Below are positions 1 to 10,600 of a stretch of 64,000 nucleotides of DNA, piece after piece. A program made the translations under genes and the position numbers. The notes under the pieces were generated by a model. That model was not told where the DNA came from. It saw only the letters and a list, made by a program, of their open reading frames with translations, and did not search any database. This DNA is from Aradus depressus (taxonomy: Eukaryota > Arthropoda > Insecta > Hemiptera > Aradidae), in assembly GCA_963662175.1 (NCBI GenBank), contig OY759217.1, positions 50,320,108 to 50,384,107 of the forward strand. Reading direction: 5' to 3'. How positions within the stretch are numbered: position 1 is the first letter of the stretch; every line of letters starts with the position of its first letter.

Positions 1-450
1 TTTATGATTTATGAGTTATGCATAGTTAAATAGCTCAAAATCAGGTGTATTGTTGATGATTTGATGTACTATATGATAACATTTGTAGTCGATTTCCCAA
101 AGAATTTTGCAACATTGTTTTTGCAATAACGAAAACTCTATTTTTTTTTTTTTTTTTCAAATAACATTTGTTATAGTAAACTCACAGTTTGAGATAGAAA
201 TAGGATACAAATTGGTTCGGTTTGAAAATTGTTTGAAGTATTTAATATAGAGAAACTACAAATGTGCGTCTAGCCTTGTCTTCTGTTTTGTTAATAATAA
301 GCCAGATTATTGTATTACATTTTTCTCAGCTCTTCCCGTTCATTGGCATCTCAAAGGGTTTTCTGGTTCCGCAAGTTGCATTGGATGAAACGTTTGTCTT
401 TGGCAGATGCAACGATTTTAAACGAAAATATCTAAGCAATAGTTAGTTAT
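1..450 (+). repeat. Copy of dispersed TIR-type element, left-truncated by window edge
   Basis: The first 450 bases match, in reverse complement, positions about 19740-20205. Shared landmarks are the GTGCGTCTAGCCTTG block (about 264 here, about 19910 there), the oligo-T run near 140 and the 'gcatag' start. The other copy lies inside an element with imperfect inverted ends (18716-20260), so this is probably a truncated second copy of that element. The 60-codon frame at 264-446 is not conserved as a protein and I do not call it a gene. Confidence 0.7.
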
Positions 451-655
451 TATGACTCACGCCTGGGCTTTAACTATAAGATCATATCGCCTACCACCAG
501 AGCGCTCCTAACGAGTACCTGACATCGTATAGGCTCGGTCCCATCCAAAGGATGACGTGCTCTTTTCACTTCCCAAATAAAGAAGCCTAAGGGCGAACCC
601 GCGATCTTGAACTCAGTAAGCAGGCACTTATACCACTGAGCTACCGGTGCCCTCT
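450..655 (-). repeat. tRNA-derived SINE, internally deleted
   Basis: Reverse-strand copy of the window's common SINE. The tRNA-like head (RC of 'gagctaccggtgccctc') sits at the right end near 655 and the tail (RC of 'cgggcatgagtcat') at the left. It is only about 205 bp against roughly 340 for a full copy; the middle is missing. The repeat at 19490-20205 carries a SINE at the same junction, so the insertion predates the duplication. Confidence 0.8.
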
Positions 656-980
656 TCTAGTTATTAAATCTTCATTTACTATTAAAGCAAAGCATTGTTT
701 ATCGACGGAACCCTTCAGTGTGTGACTTGATCAAACTTGTCTGTAATATTTTTTTTTGTATTTCTATTGTTCATTTATTTAATAATTTATTTATCGTGTT
801 ACATTCTCGTCTAAGTGTAAGATGTTCGGAAGCTGAATTTTAGGGGAAAAAAATTGCTTATGTATTTGAGAATAGAAACTTGTGAGTCTCTGATAAAATT
901 GCATTCTTATCTCTATGAATTTCCTATTATTATTATTGTTTCTTCGATATATCTTATCTTTCTGACCTATTTTTTTTTTT
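656..980. other. No gene seen
   Basis: AT-rich sequence with T-runs. No splice-flanked coding exon or recognised repeat is visible. Confidence 0.5.
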
Positions 981-1325
981 GACGTGACTACGTCTAATAA
1001 ATCGATGCGACGGGCCGCATGTTCGAAAAAGTGTGACGTCATGTCACGTTCCCCAAGAGAGAAGGCGACACGAGCGAGGGAGAGAGGCATGATCTCGAGG
1101 CTCGAGCGTTCGGCTCGAGGCTCGAGCGTTCGGCTCAGTTCGGTTTGTGCTGCATCTATCTTCCTTCTACTCGATCAGTCTATAGGTCGGTATAGAAGAA
1201 AAACAGCGGCAGCACAAAAGATACACGTGAACTGTTTTCGTCAAATTAAGTGAAGTGAATTGTCAGTGTGATGTGTGTGTTAAAAACAATTGCGGCGATA
1301 TAGGTAAATAAATCCTGTGCATTCA

Positions 1326-1903
1326 GTGTCCGCTCTCCCTCTAAACATCAATAAGTGTCCGCTCTCCCTCTAAACCTCAATAAGTGTCCGCTCTCCCTCT
1401 AAACCTCAATAAGTGTCCGCTCTCCCTCTAAACATCAATAAGTGTCCGCTCTCCCTCTAAACCTCAATAAGTGTCTGCTCTCCCTCTAAACCTCAATAAG
1501 TGTCCGCTCTCCCTCTAAACCTCAATAAGTGTCCGCTCTCCCTCTAAACCTCAATAAGTTTCCGCTCTCCCTCTAAACCTCAATAAGTGTCTGCTCTCCC
1601 TCTAAACCTCAATAAGTGTCCGCTCTCCCTCTAAACCTCAATAAGTGTCCGCTCTCCCTCTAAACCTCAATAAGTGTCCGCTCTCCCTCTAAACCTCAAT
1701 AAGTGTCAGCTCTCCCTCTGAACCTCAATAAGTGTCTGCTCTCCCTCTAAACCTCAATAAGTGTCCGCTCTCCCTCTAAACCTCAATAAGTGTCTGATCT
1801 TCCTCTAAACCTCAATAAGTGTCCGCTCTCCCTCTAAACCTCAATAAGTGTCTGCTCTCCCTCTAAACCTCAATAAGTGTCCGCTCTCCCTCTAAACCTC
1901 AAT
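1326..1903 (+). repeat. 29-bp minisatellite, 20 copies
   Basis: The unit GTGTCCGCTCTCCCTCTAAA followed by CCTCAATAA is repeated 20 times with very few substitutions (for example CCGCTC to CTGCTC, or CCTC to CATC). Near-identity between copies implies recent expansion or ongoing homogenisation. It is pyrimidine-rich on this strand and has no coding frame. Confidence 0.97.
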
Positions 1904-1968
1904 TCAAAAATTAAATTCACTACAATTTGATATATATTTCAAAAATAAATATTAATTGAATTGATAAA

Positions 1969-2217
1969 TTGTGGACGATTTTTACTGTACTACAACATTC
2001 ACCATTATACCGGTGTGATGACGCGTTCCTCAAATTCATGAAAGATACGTTTGATCTCGACTGCGCATCAGATGTTAATAAATCAACAACGCTGAGAGGA
2101 ACAACCATTGATTTGACTTTTTCAAGGCACATTACACTTGAAACACTTCCTTTCATTTCCTACTTTTCCTATCATCGTTCTATCCTCAACAGCATAACAC
2201 AGATCGAAGGAAATTGA
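1969..2217 (+). pseudogene. Transposon endonuclease C-terminal relic
   Basis: An open stretch of about 82 codons. It contains a 'TTLRGTTIDLTFSRHI' block followed by 'SYFSYHRSIL', which resembles the last motifs of endonuclease/exonuclease/phosphatase-type domains found at the C-terminus of some Helentron or PIF1-helicase mobile proteins. The terminal aromatic-Tyr-His motif sits where such nucleases have Ser-Asp-His. There is no start context, no upstream domains and no host-gene exon signals, so it is a relic. The family assignment is inference. Confidence 0.4.
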
Positions 2218-2410
2218 ATATCACACATGTACAAAAGATGTAAAAAAAAAGATGTAAAGTAATAAACATATTTTAATTCTTAATGCAAATGAATGTTAAT
2301 TATCAATGAACTTGTTTCCATTTTATTTTCCTTCCACTTCTTTTGTGTATTATACTACTGTGATGTTATGACGTAGTCACGTCAACCTACCGGCCGTAAA
2401 CCGACTTTAC

Positions 2411-3355
2411 AGACAACCAGTTTTTTTTTTCTGTATGCCTTCCCGTACCTATCAGAACTAACTAAATATTTTGTGCAGGCTAAAACTCAAACGTTGTCGT
2501 TCCGAAAGTCTCATCCCCAGGTACTTTTGTCTCTTCTTCGAAGATCGTTGGTAAGAAGGGATTATAAACATTTTTGCACGGAACTCAACAAAAATCTGTT
2601 GTTTGGGAAACAAAAATAAAAATATAGTTGTTTGGTTTGCATGTTTTTTGGGAGGGGGTTGGGGGGGACATATTCAGTGTCTGAATAGATGATGTTCCTC
2701 CGATATTGTTCAATTTTCACTCCGAAAATGTTACTCAGAACCAGTAAACTATTGTGACTTTTCCTGGAATAATTTGGAAAAACAAAATATCTAATATATA
2801 TGATCTCAACATGAATTTTTTGTTCCCACTATATTTTTACAAATCACTCTGGTATAAGAAAGTCCTGCTATGACCAGATAACAAATTCTATTCTTTTAGC
2901 CAAGAGATTTATTTTGTAGCATGTTTTAAGGGAAGCCTGCTGTTTGGATTGGGTTTTTTCATTGATGTCGACTTTGAATGATGGTTTTTGTTGAAAGTTT
3001 AACTGTGTGATTGTTTTTGTTTTGTTTTTTTGATCGAAATGTTAATGTTTTTTTCATTTTGTTTATTTTTTTAAAATTTTATTTACTATTGGTTTTTTGT
3101 GCGTTCCTGAATTCATACCACTTGGATAGATACAGTTATCAAATGTATGAAGGGTTTAGGACAGAAGTGTACCAAATCCATGATAATCTTTTCTGATAAA
3201 ATGCATTCAAGGTTCTTAATCTTCACCCCATAATAAATGCATAATTTTTAGGTTCTATTTTTTCCTATTTCTAATTAATACTCTCCCAAAATTCATATAA
3301 TAGTAATTATTATTATCTACATAATATTATTAACGTATTAGAAGAAAAAAAAGTG
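2411..3355. other. AT-rich stretch, no gene seen
   Basis: No coding exon was recognised. A stray MITE-like end 'TATAAGAAAGTCCTG' occurs near 2854, related to the element at 3360-3592. A G-run lies near 2650-2670. Confidence 0.5.
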
Positions 3356-3359
3356 ATTA

Positions 3360-3592
3360 CTGAACTTTCTTACACCTACGCTTACACATATGGTCTCTCC
3401 GCCCCAAAATAATTTATTACTGGGTATATGCAAGTAGTGAGTTGGCGTCAGCGGTATTTTTTTGTTTCATTGTCAACGTAATTGTGAGAGTGACATTATT
3501 ATACCGAGGATTATGGCAGTATGAAATGATTTTGAGAAGAGGGAGGGAGAGAGTGACTGGTCTGTAAGCGTGGTTGGTATAAGAAAGTCCTG
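3360..3592. mobile_element. Short MITE with about 17-bp TIRs, TA target
   Basis: The left end CTGAACTTTCTTACACC and the inverted right end CAGGACTTTCTTATACC match at most positions, and the element is flanked by TA on both sides (3358-3359, 3593-3594). It is 233 bp with no coding capacity. A copy of its end lies at about 8595-8625. The TA target and size suggest a Tc1/mariner-type MITE. Confidence 0.65.
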
Positions 3593-3678
3593 TAATGGCC
3601 GCATCACATATATTTAATTTTTTTCTTCTTTTTTACATTTTTCATAAAAACTACGAATAATAGAGGTTAGGTTAGGTG

Positions 3679-3976
3679 TTATGACTCATGCCCGGGCTTT
3701 AACTACGAGGTCATGTCGCCTACTACCAGAGCGCTCTTTCGTCACTCTGGTGGACATGAGCCCGACTCTACTGTGGGAGTCCTAAATTTTACCTACCCTA
3801 AATTTTTATTCACCGTACAGGCTCGGGACCATCGCTTAACGTCCCATCCGAGGGACGGCGTGCTTAAGTTTATTTTACCTCCCAGATAAAATAAGCTAAG
3901 GGCCTCGGTCGGGTTTCGAACCCTCGACCTTGAGCTCAGAAGGTAAGCACGCATACCACTGAGCTACCGGCGCCCT
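3679..3976 (-). repeat. tRNA-derived SINE, near full length
   Basis: On the minus strand it reads head (B box GGTTCGAAACCCG), 'ttattttatctgggaggtaa', 'gatgggacgttaagcg', 'ccctaaattt' block (inverted here), tail 'cgggcatgagtcata'. About 300 bp. Confidence 0.92.
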
Positions 3977-4029
3977 CACTACGAATAATAGAAAAATATA
4001 TTATAATTCGTTGCTACGCGATACAATTT

Positions 4030-4300
4030 AAAATTAGGGGGAGACTTAATACAAAATCCCTAATAACTGCCGTTCTAATGAATGACACGAAATTTGTTAT
4101 GTAAATTCAAAGCCCTATGAGGACGAACCTATTAATTTTCGATTTAAATACCCCAATAACTGCCGATGTAATTAATGTATCGATACACAATGTAGTATTT
4201 GGTTTCAGAAGCCACTGTGTAAGTCTATTATTGAGCCTTACCCCAAACGGTCGATTTCTCTGGAGGGACAGCGAAGATATAATTGGTATATCGTGCTGGG
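4030..4300 (+). repeat. Dispersed 'gccgatgtaatgaatgt' repeat family copy
   Basis: This stretch carries phrases that recur through the window: 'ctaataactgccgttctaatgaatg', a cis 'atcgatacacaat' motif and 'aaacggtcgatt'. Related stretches lie at 5330-6010, 7370-8200, 12290-12551, 32560-32760, 39830-40190, 43950-44110, 45100-45700, 48400-49000 and 54530-54910. It is an old, diverged, high-copy family with no ORF; class unknown. Confidence 0.6.
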
Positions 4301-4620
4301 GAAGTACATAGTCGGTGTTTTACCGACCACTTTTCTCTCATGCAGTTTGAGATTTTAACAAAACATGGCGGACCCGATGATGAAGTTAAGCTGGAAACGT
4401 CCCCTTCAATATTAAATTTAGGAAGACCGCTTGTCTGCATTTATCTACTTTTCCCTTGTCTCTTCCCACAAATGTGCATCCCATGTAATGTACTTTCAGA
4501 TAACACTGTACATTCTTCTTTGTTAAACTCTGTTTTTATTTAGCTCTTCACTCTATCAATCAGTCAATCATTTTATATGCACGTTGTCTGCATGTTGTGT
4601 TATGTTTGTTTTGTCTTCAG

Positions 4621-7600
4621 GTCTGCCAACTGGCTGGAGAATCGTCCTGCCTCTTCTGAACAGAAACCTCTCATGGATGGATCTCGGTCCTCTCCGCAGT
4701 CCTCCGAGGTTGATGATACTATCTGTGGCCTCTCTGGTGACACTTCTTCCATCCTCCGCAAGATGTTGGACTTTTCCCTTCTTGAAGATCCTATCTTTAT
4801 CGTATTCACCCTGTCCAACTTCTTCACCAGTCTGGGCTTCAACGTCCCCTATGTCTATATTGTGGTAGGTTAACTGCATTTGTTATACATTGTTATCTCT
4901 TTGCGCAAGTTAAAATTTAATTTTGTGTTGAGAAACAATATAAAAAATTTAATTTTAAGTCACGAAAAAAACTCAGGAAAAGGATTATCCTCACGAATAA
5001 TCCAGGTTTTAAGCACCAAAAAGAAAGAAAATTAAAAAAAAAATTATCGGTCATTCACCAGCAATAGTTTTTGCTCGTAGCCATAAAACATAGAAACCTG
5101 GTCCTGAGCTCTTTCGGAAACGCCGATAAGGATGGAGGACCCAACCGATCGCTTCGGCGAGTGGCGAGGTCCTACAACCGGCCGTAGCACCAAGATTATC
5201 GTTCAATAAATACAAATTAAAAATCAGAACTATTTCCCCTCTCTGCGGCGGACGGGTGTCTAGAACACGAAAAAAAAAAAAAACAATAGTTTTCGGCCTT
5301 TCTGTTCTGTCGAAAGGGCTGAAAATGTATAGTTATCGATAAATTCAATCCATCGGTATTTATTGACTTTTTTTAATTGTTATTCCCCTTCTGTAATCTC
5401 TCCCTTCGTCCTTGGATCAATTCGACTGAAAATCAATAAGTGTGGTCTTTATAGGGTTCTCGATCCACGTATAAAATTTCATGTCTATACGTTCATTCTA
5501 TCGGGAGTTATGTAATCGGCCAGAAGTTCGATGCTGTTTTCAGTGGAATTTCATGTTTTCCAAACTCTTGGTTCTAAAAATAAAAAAAAAAATGTCTGTG
5601 AACACGATAAATGAATCTATCGACACCAAATGTTATATGTGTATTCAGAACCCTCTAGGGACGTCACCTTTTGATTTCAGCCAAATTGGCCGAAGGAAAG
5701 GGAAGAGGGGGGATTAGGGAGGAGGCTTAACACAAATAGCCTAATAACTGCCGATGTAATGAATGTCTAGGCACATAATTACGTATGGGGATTCAGAAGC
5801 CATTATGTAAAAAACATATTGAGTTTTAGCCCTGGTTCGAGGGAGAGCGAAAACGTAATTTATTACTTCTTTAGCTACATAGCCGATGATCATCGACGGC
5901 TTCTTTGTTTTACATCGAATTTCTGACCGATTACATACTGCCGGGGAATTAAATAGCAAGACAAGTATGGGATGTGAACTGACAAGACATCGCTCTCTTA
6001 GTTGTGTGAAACATAACAATTGGAAATTTGACTGATTATGAAGAAAATAAAATGCTCTACAATTATATGAATGTCTGATACTCGTATTGTTTATCTAGGT
6101 TAATGATGATGTTTTCTTGAGAGGAGATGATTGATCTTTTCTTTTATAACTGACACAAAATTAACGTTGCTCTGATCCCTACAGACTAGATTTCTTCCAA
6201 TCTCAGAACGCTATTTCAATGTATTTTCACCTTACACACTTTTTGACAGATCTAGGTCTTCTTCCTTCATTGAAAAGTCATTCATTTCATCAGTTGCTTC
6301 ATTATAAAACATCCTTCCTTATAAATTGTCTTGGTTTTTTAAAAACATATTTTAATATAATTATTAATCTATTAGTTCTATTTTTTTTATTATTCTCTTA
6401 TGTAAAGTTAAATACACAATTTTTATAAGGAGAGAAAGAAGAAAAGTCCAGTTGAATATGTTGGGGAGGGTTCCTACATTTAATGTTTTATTATTAGTTA
6501 TTGTGACTCATATCGCCCACTACCAGAGCGCATTTTCGTCACTCTGGTGTACATGAGCCTGATTCTAATATGGGAGTCATAAATTTTGCCTACCCTAAAT
6601 GTTCATTCACCTAGGATAGGTAGGGGTTTTTAACAAATACCTGACATTTTACAGGCTCGGGACCATCGCTTAGCGTCTTAGATAGAGCGCATGCTCAAGG
6701 TTTTTCCACCACGGCCTCTTCCGGGTTTTAAACCCGAGATCTGGGCTCAGTAAGCAAACACGCATACCACTGAGCTACCGGAGCGCTCTGATTTTTTTAT
6801 TATGAATTAATTTATTGTTTAGCGAGATTGTATATGAGTTTTTTTATGTTTCAGTTTTCAGACCTTGTCAGTAACAATTACTAGAGACCCGAACGAGGTC
6901 CTTAAATGTTTTATCAGGGAGGTAAAACAACTTTGAGCATGCCGTCCTTCGGACAGGGCGTTAAAAGATGGTTCCGAGCCTGTTCGATGTCAGTTAAAGA
7001 TTAAATATATTCCTCCCGCAGTAGAGTCGGGCTCATGTCCAACAGAGCAAAGAAAGAGAGCTCTGATAGTAGGCGATATGAGTTCGTAGTTAAAACCCGG
7101 GCATGAATCATAATAACTATCAGTTACAGTATCTTTCCAGCTTGGGCCAGTGAAATTATCAATTATCTCCCCCCTCTCCTGTCATATTTGAGTGTGTGTA
7201 CAGTACACGATTGACCTGATTGATTGAGTATCTGTGGGATATCGAGATGATGACGGAGGGTTGGTCTGCTGCTGACGTAGAGAGAGGTTTGCTCTCTTTT
7301 ATTTCCACAGCTTCATCAAGTATACGGGAAGTTATGTAATCTGTCAAAAACCAAATGTTCAGATTTCATTAATCAATTACGTTTTCGCTCTCCCTGTTAA
7401 GCCAATCGACCGTTTGGGCTAAAACTCACTATTTGACTTACTGACCAGCTTCTGAAACTTCATACTACATTCTGTGTCGATACATTCATTACATTGGCAG
7501 TTATTGGGATTTTTAAAATGAGCCCTCTCTAACACCACCCCCTCCCAATCCTTCGGCAAATTCTACTGTAAATTTCAATTGCTTAGAGGCTTCTAGATAC

Positions 7601-10600
7601 ACATATAAAATGTTATGTCGATACTATTATTACACTGACAATTATTAGTTTTTTTGTGAAGCCTCCCCCCAAACCAAACCCCCCTTCCCTTGACCGATTT
7701 GGCTGAAAATTAATAGGTATAATCCTTGGAGGGTTCTGGATACACGTATGCAATTCCTTGTCGATACATTCATTCTATCGGGAGTTATCGTGTTCACAAA
7801 CAGACAGACTTTTGTTTTTCAATTTTGGAGTCAGGAAGTCGGATATGAAATTCCGCATCGAATTTCTGACTGATTATATAAGTTTCCCCTACATTTCGTA
7901 TAGTCTGGCTATGTGTTTGTCTGAGAACACGATAACTCTAGATGTAATGAATCTATAGATTCTAAATGTATCGAGAAACCCATAAGGATGACACCGAAGG
8001 AAAGGGTGGGATCAGCGGAGAGAAGTTCATCTGAAAACCCTTATAACTGCCGATACAATGAATGTATCTTCACGAAATTTAATATGAGTACTCAGAACTC
8101 TTTGTGAATATCAGCTATTCATTTGTAACCAAACCGGTCGATTGGTTTTGGGGGGAGAGTGAAATAGGTGAATAATTCATGCTGTGATTTACCTACTATG
8201 TTATTTTTTTGATTTTCTCTTTTTACGAGAGATGTTTTAAATTATTTTTATTTGTGTGTGTAGTCGCAGGCTAAGGAGCGGGGTATCTCTGAGGAGGATG
8301 GAAGCTTGATCCTGGCGGCAATCGGGATCGCAAACACGGTCGGGAGAATCGTGCTCGGGTACTTCTCGGACAAGGAGTGTGTCAACAGACTTCTCGTCTA
8401 CATCACCTGTCTGGCCGCCTGCGGACTAAGTAATAACAATAACAATAATAATATTCATTTAACCATAACATGGTAATAGGATACGTCATACGAATGTTTA
8501 CATTTAGAAATTAGATATGTAAACAGATATTACGCATTAGAGTCTGACACACATGTGATTAGTAATAACAATACTATATAAATGTGGCCATTACAGGACT
8601 TTCTTATACCAACCACGCTCACACATTTCATACTGACATTACTGGTTTTTCATAAAAACTACAAATAATAGTTATTATCACTCATGTCCGGACTTTAACT
8701 ACGAGGTCATATCGCCTACTACCAGAACGCTCTCAGAGGCGTTTTGGAGAAATAAAGGCTGTTCCTAAATTGTGTAACACAGTTGTCGATAATTGTTGAC
8801 CCACTCCGTAACGTATCATGATTTTTTTTTCTACTAAAAATCGGGTGAAATAATGAAAATTTAGTATTTTTTTTTCGTTATGTAACATTTTCCAAAGCTC
8901 TCCTGTCACAAAGTTCGAACCCTCCCTAGATGCTTAATGCAATTTAGCCCTTAATAACTTTATTTTTTTTTTACAAAGAATTTATTGATAAATAAATTTT
9001 TGTTTTAGACTTTCTCTCGGTTCCTAGTTAAAGATTTCTATTCAACCTGGCTGAGGACCTTAGGTTTTTGTTTGGGAGGTAAAAATAAGCACAAAACATG
9101 TGTCACAAAAACAAACAAACAAACAATTAGAAATAAATGTTTGTCATTGGTTACAGGTTATGTTCACTGGAGTTTCTTATCATAGATAACATTGGCTGGA
9201 AGATAACGGAAATAAAACAACCAGCTGCATTTAACGGAAGTTTTTAGGATCAGTTTATCAATGCTCTTTAAATAGGAGTTTAAAGACCGCGGGTTCAAAA
9301 CCCGGCCGAGACTCTTAGTTCATTTTTTATCTGGAAGGTAGAAAAAAAGCTTAAGCACGCTGTCCGGATGGAATATTACGTGATGGTCCCGAGCCTGGAC
9401 GATGTCAGGAATTCGTTATAGACCTAGGGGAATAAAAAGTTAGGATAGGCAAAATTTAGAATTTCCATTGTAGAATCGGGCTCATGTCCACCAGAGTGAA
9501 GAAAGAGCGCTCTGGTAGTAGGCGATGTGACATTGTAGTTAAGGGGGCGTTCAAGTATTACGTAACGCAATTTTTGAAGATTTTTGACCCTCCCTCCCCC
9601 CATGTAACGCGCCGTAACGTTTTTCTGTACCCCCCTCCCTAAACGTTATGTAACATCCAAGTGACCATTTTTACCTAAAAGTCACAATTATGTTGCGCAA
9701 AGTACCGGAAAGTCGCTAAAATACCTTTGTTATTGTTTTAATCGCGTTTGCGGTAATAATAAATAAAACAAGAGATTTCTAACTCGCAATACATGCGTAT
9801 GTTGTTTATTTTATTTATTCATATTGTTATTTAATAAACAATCACACATAATGTAATAAACATTTCCTTTAGTTTAAAATATGTTAAAATGGACTCAAAT
9901 TGGTCTTAATAAACTTTTACTACTAATCTTACATTTAATGTCGCCGTTTTCCTGACTTGTCCCTGTCCTTACATACATTTGGCTTCACTCACCATTGTTC
10001 TTCTCATGCATTCTCCTATTTTAGCTTTTTTTTTCTAATAAACTCTTAAAATAAAATAACATATTTATTTTAACCTTTGGCAATGCAATTAGAAACGGAA
10101 ACCTAACGAAAAGGGTTGCCAACTTGGGAGATTTTAATTCCCTAGTTTCCCCCCTCCCGCCCCTGTAACACATCGTAACGTTTTACAAGACCCCCCCTCC
10201 CTCCCCAAATTGCGTTACGTAATACTTGAACGCCCTCTAAGCCCGGGCACGAGTCATAAAAACTAAATAAGAGTTAAAACTTGTAAAACATAGAAACTTT
10301 CAAACAAGTGATAGTGGTAATATGCAATGTTGCCGGCTATGATTTTAAAATGTCTTCCCAGTACAACATTTCAAATTAATTTCTGTACACCGAAAAATAT
10401 CAATAGTGCGAAATTGCAACATTCTTACTGTTGATATAAGTAAGGAACCAGTGTTTTTGAGACAGACAATACAATGACTGCCACTATGGCCATGACCTCT
10501 GGAGAGTTTTTAGGACAGACTTTCAGTTTGACTATTACAGTATATGTTGTTTGTTCCAGGTACAGCCCTGAGTGCCTTTTGTACAGACATGGCATCCTAC

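Larger units (their letters stand above)
981..2383 (+). mobile_element. Candidate Helentron/HINE-like element with inverted 14-bp ends
   Basis: The 14-mer GACGTGACTACGTC at 981-994 recurs inverted at 2370-2383. Between the two lie a CTCGAG-rich 21-bp doublet (about 1096-1137), a 29-bp minisatellite (1326-1903) and a short frame (1969-2217) resembling the end of an endonuclease. Short inverted subterminal repeats plus an internal minisatellite plus an endonuclease relic is the architecture of non-autonomous Helentron derivatives. A TIR DNA transposon remains possible. No Rep or helicase domain is present. Confidence 0.45.

Noticed and set aside
1326..1903. CRISPR-like array
   Set aside because: The 29-bp units are contiguous with no unique spacers, in an animal genome; it is a minisatellite.
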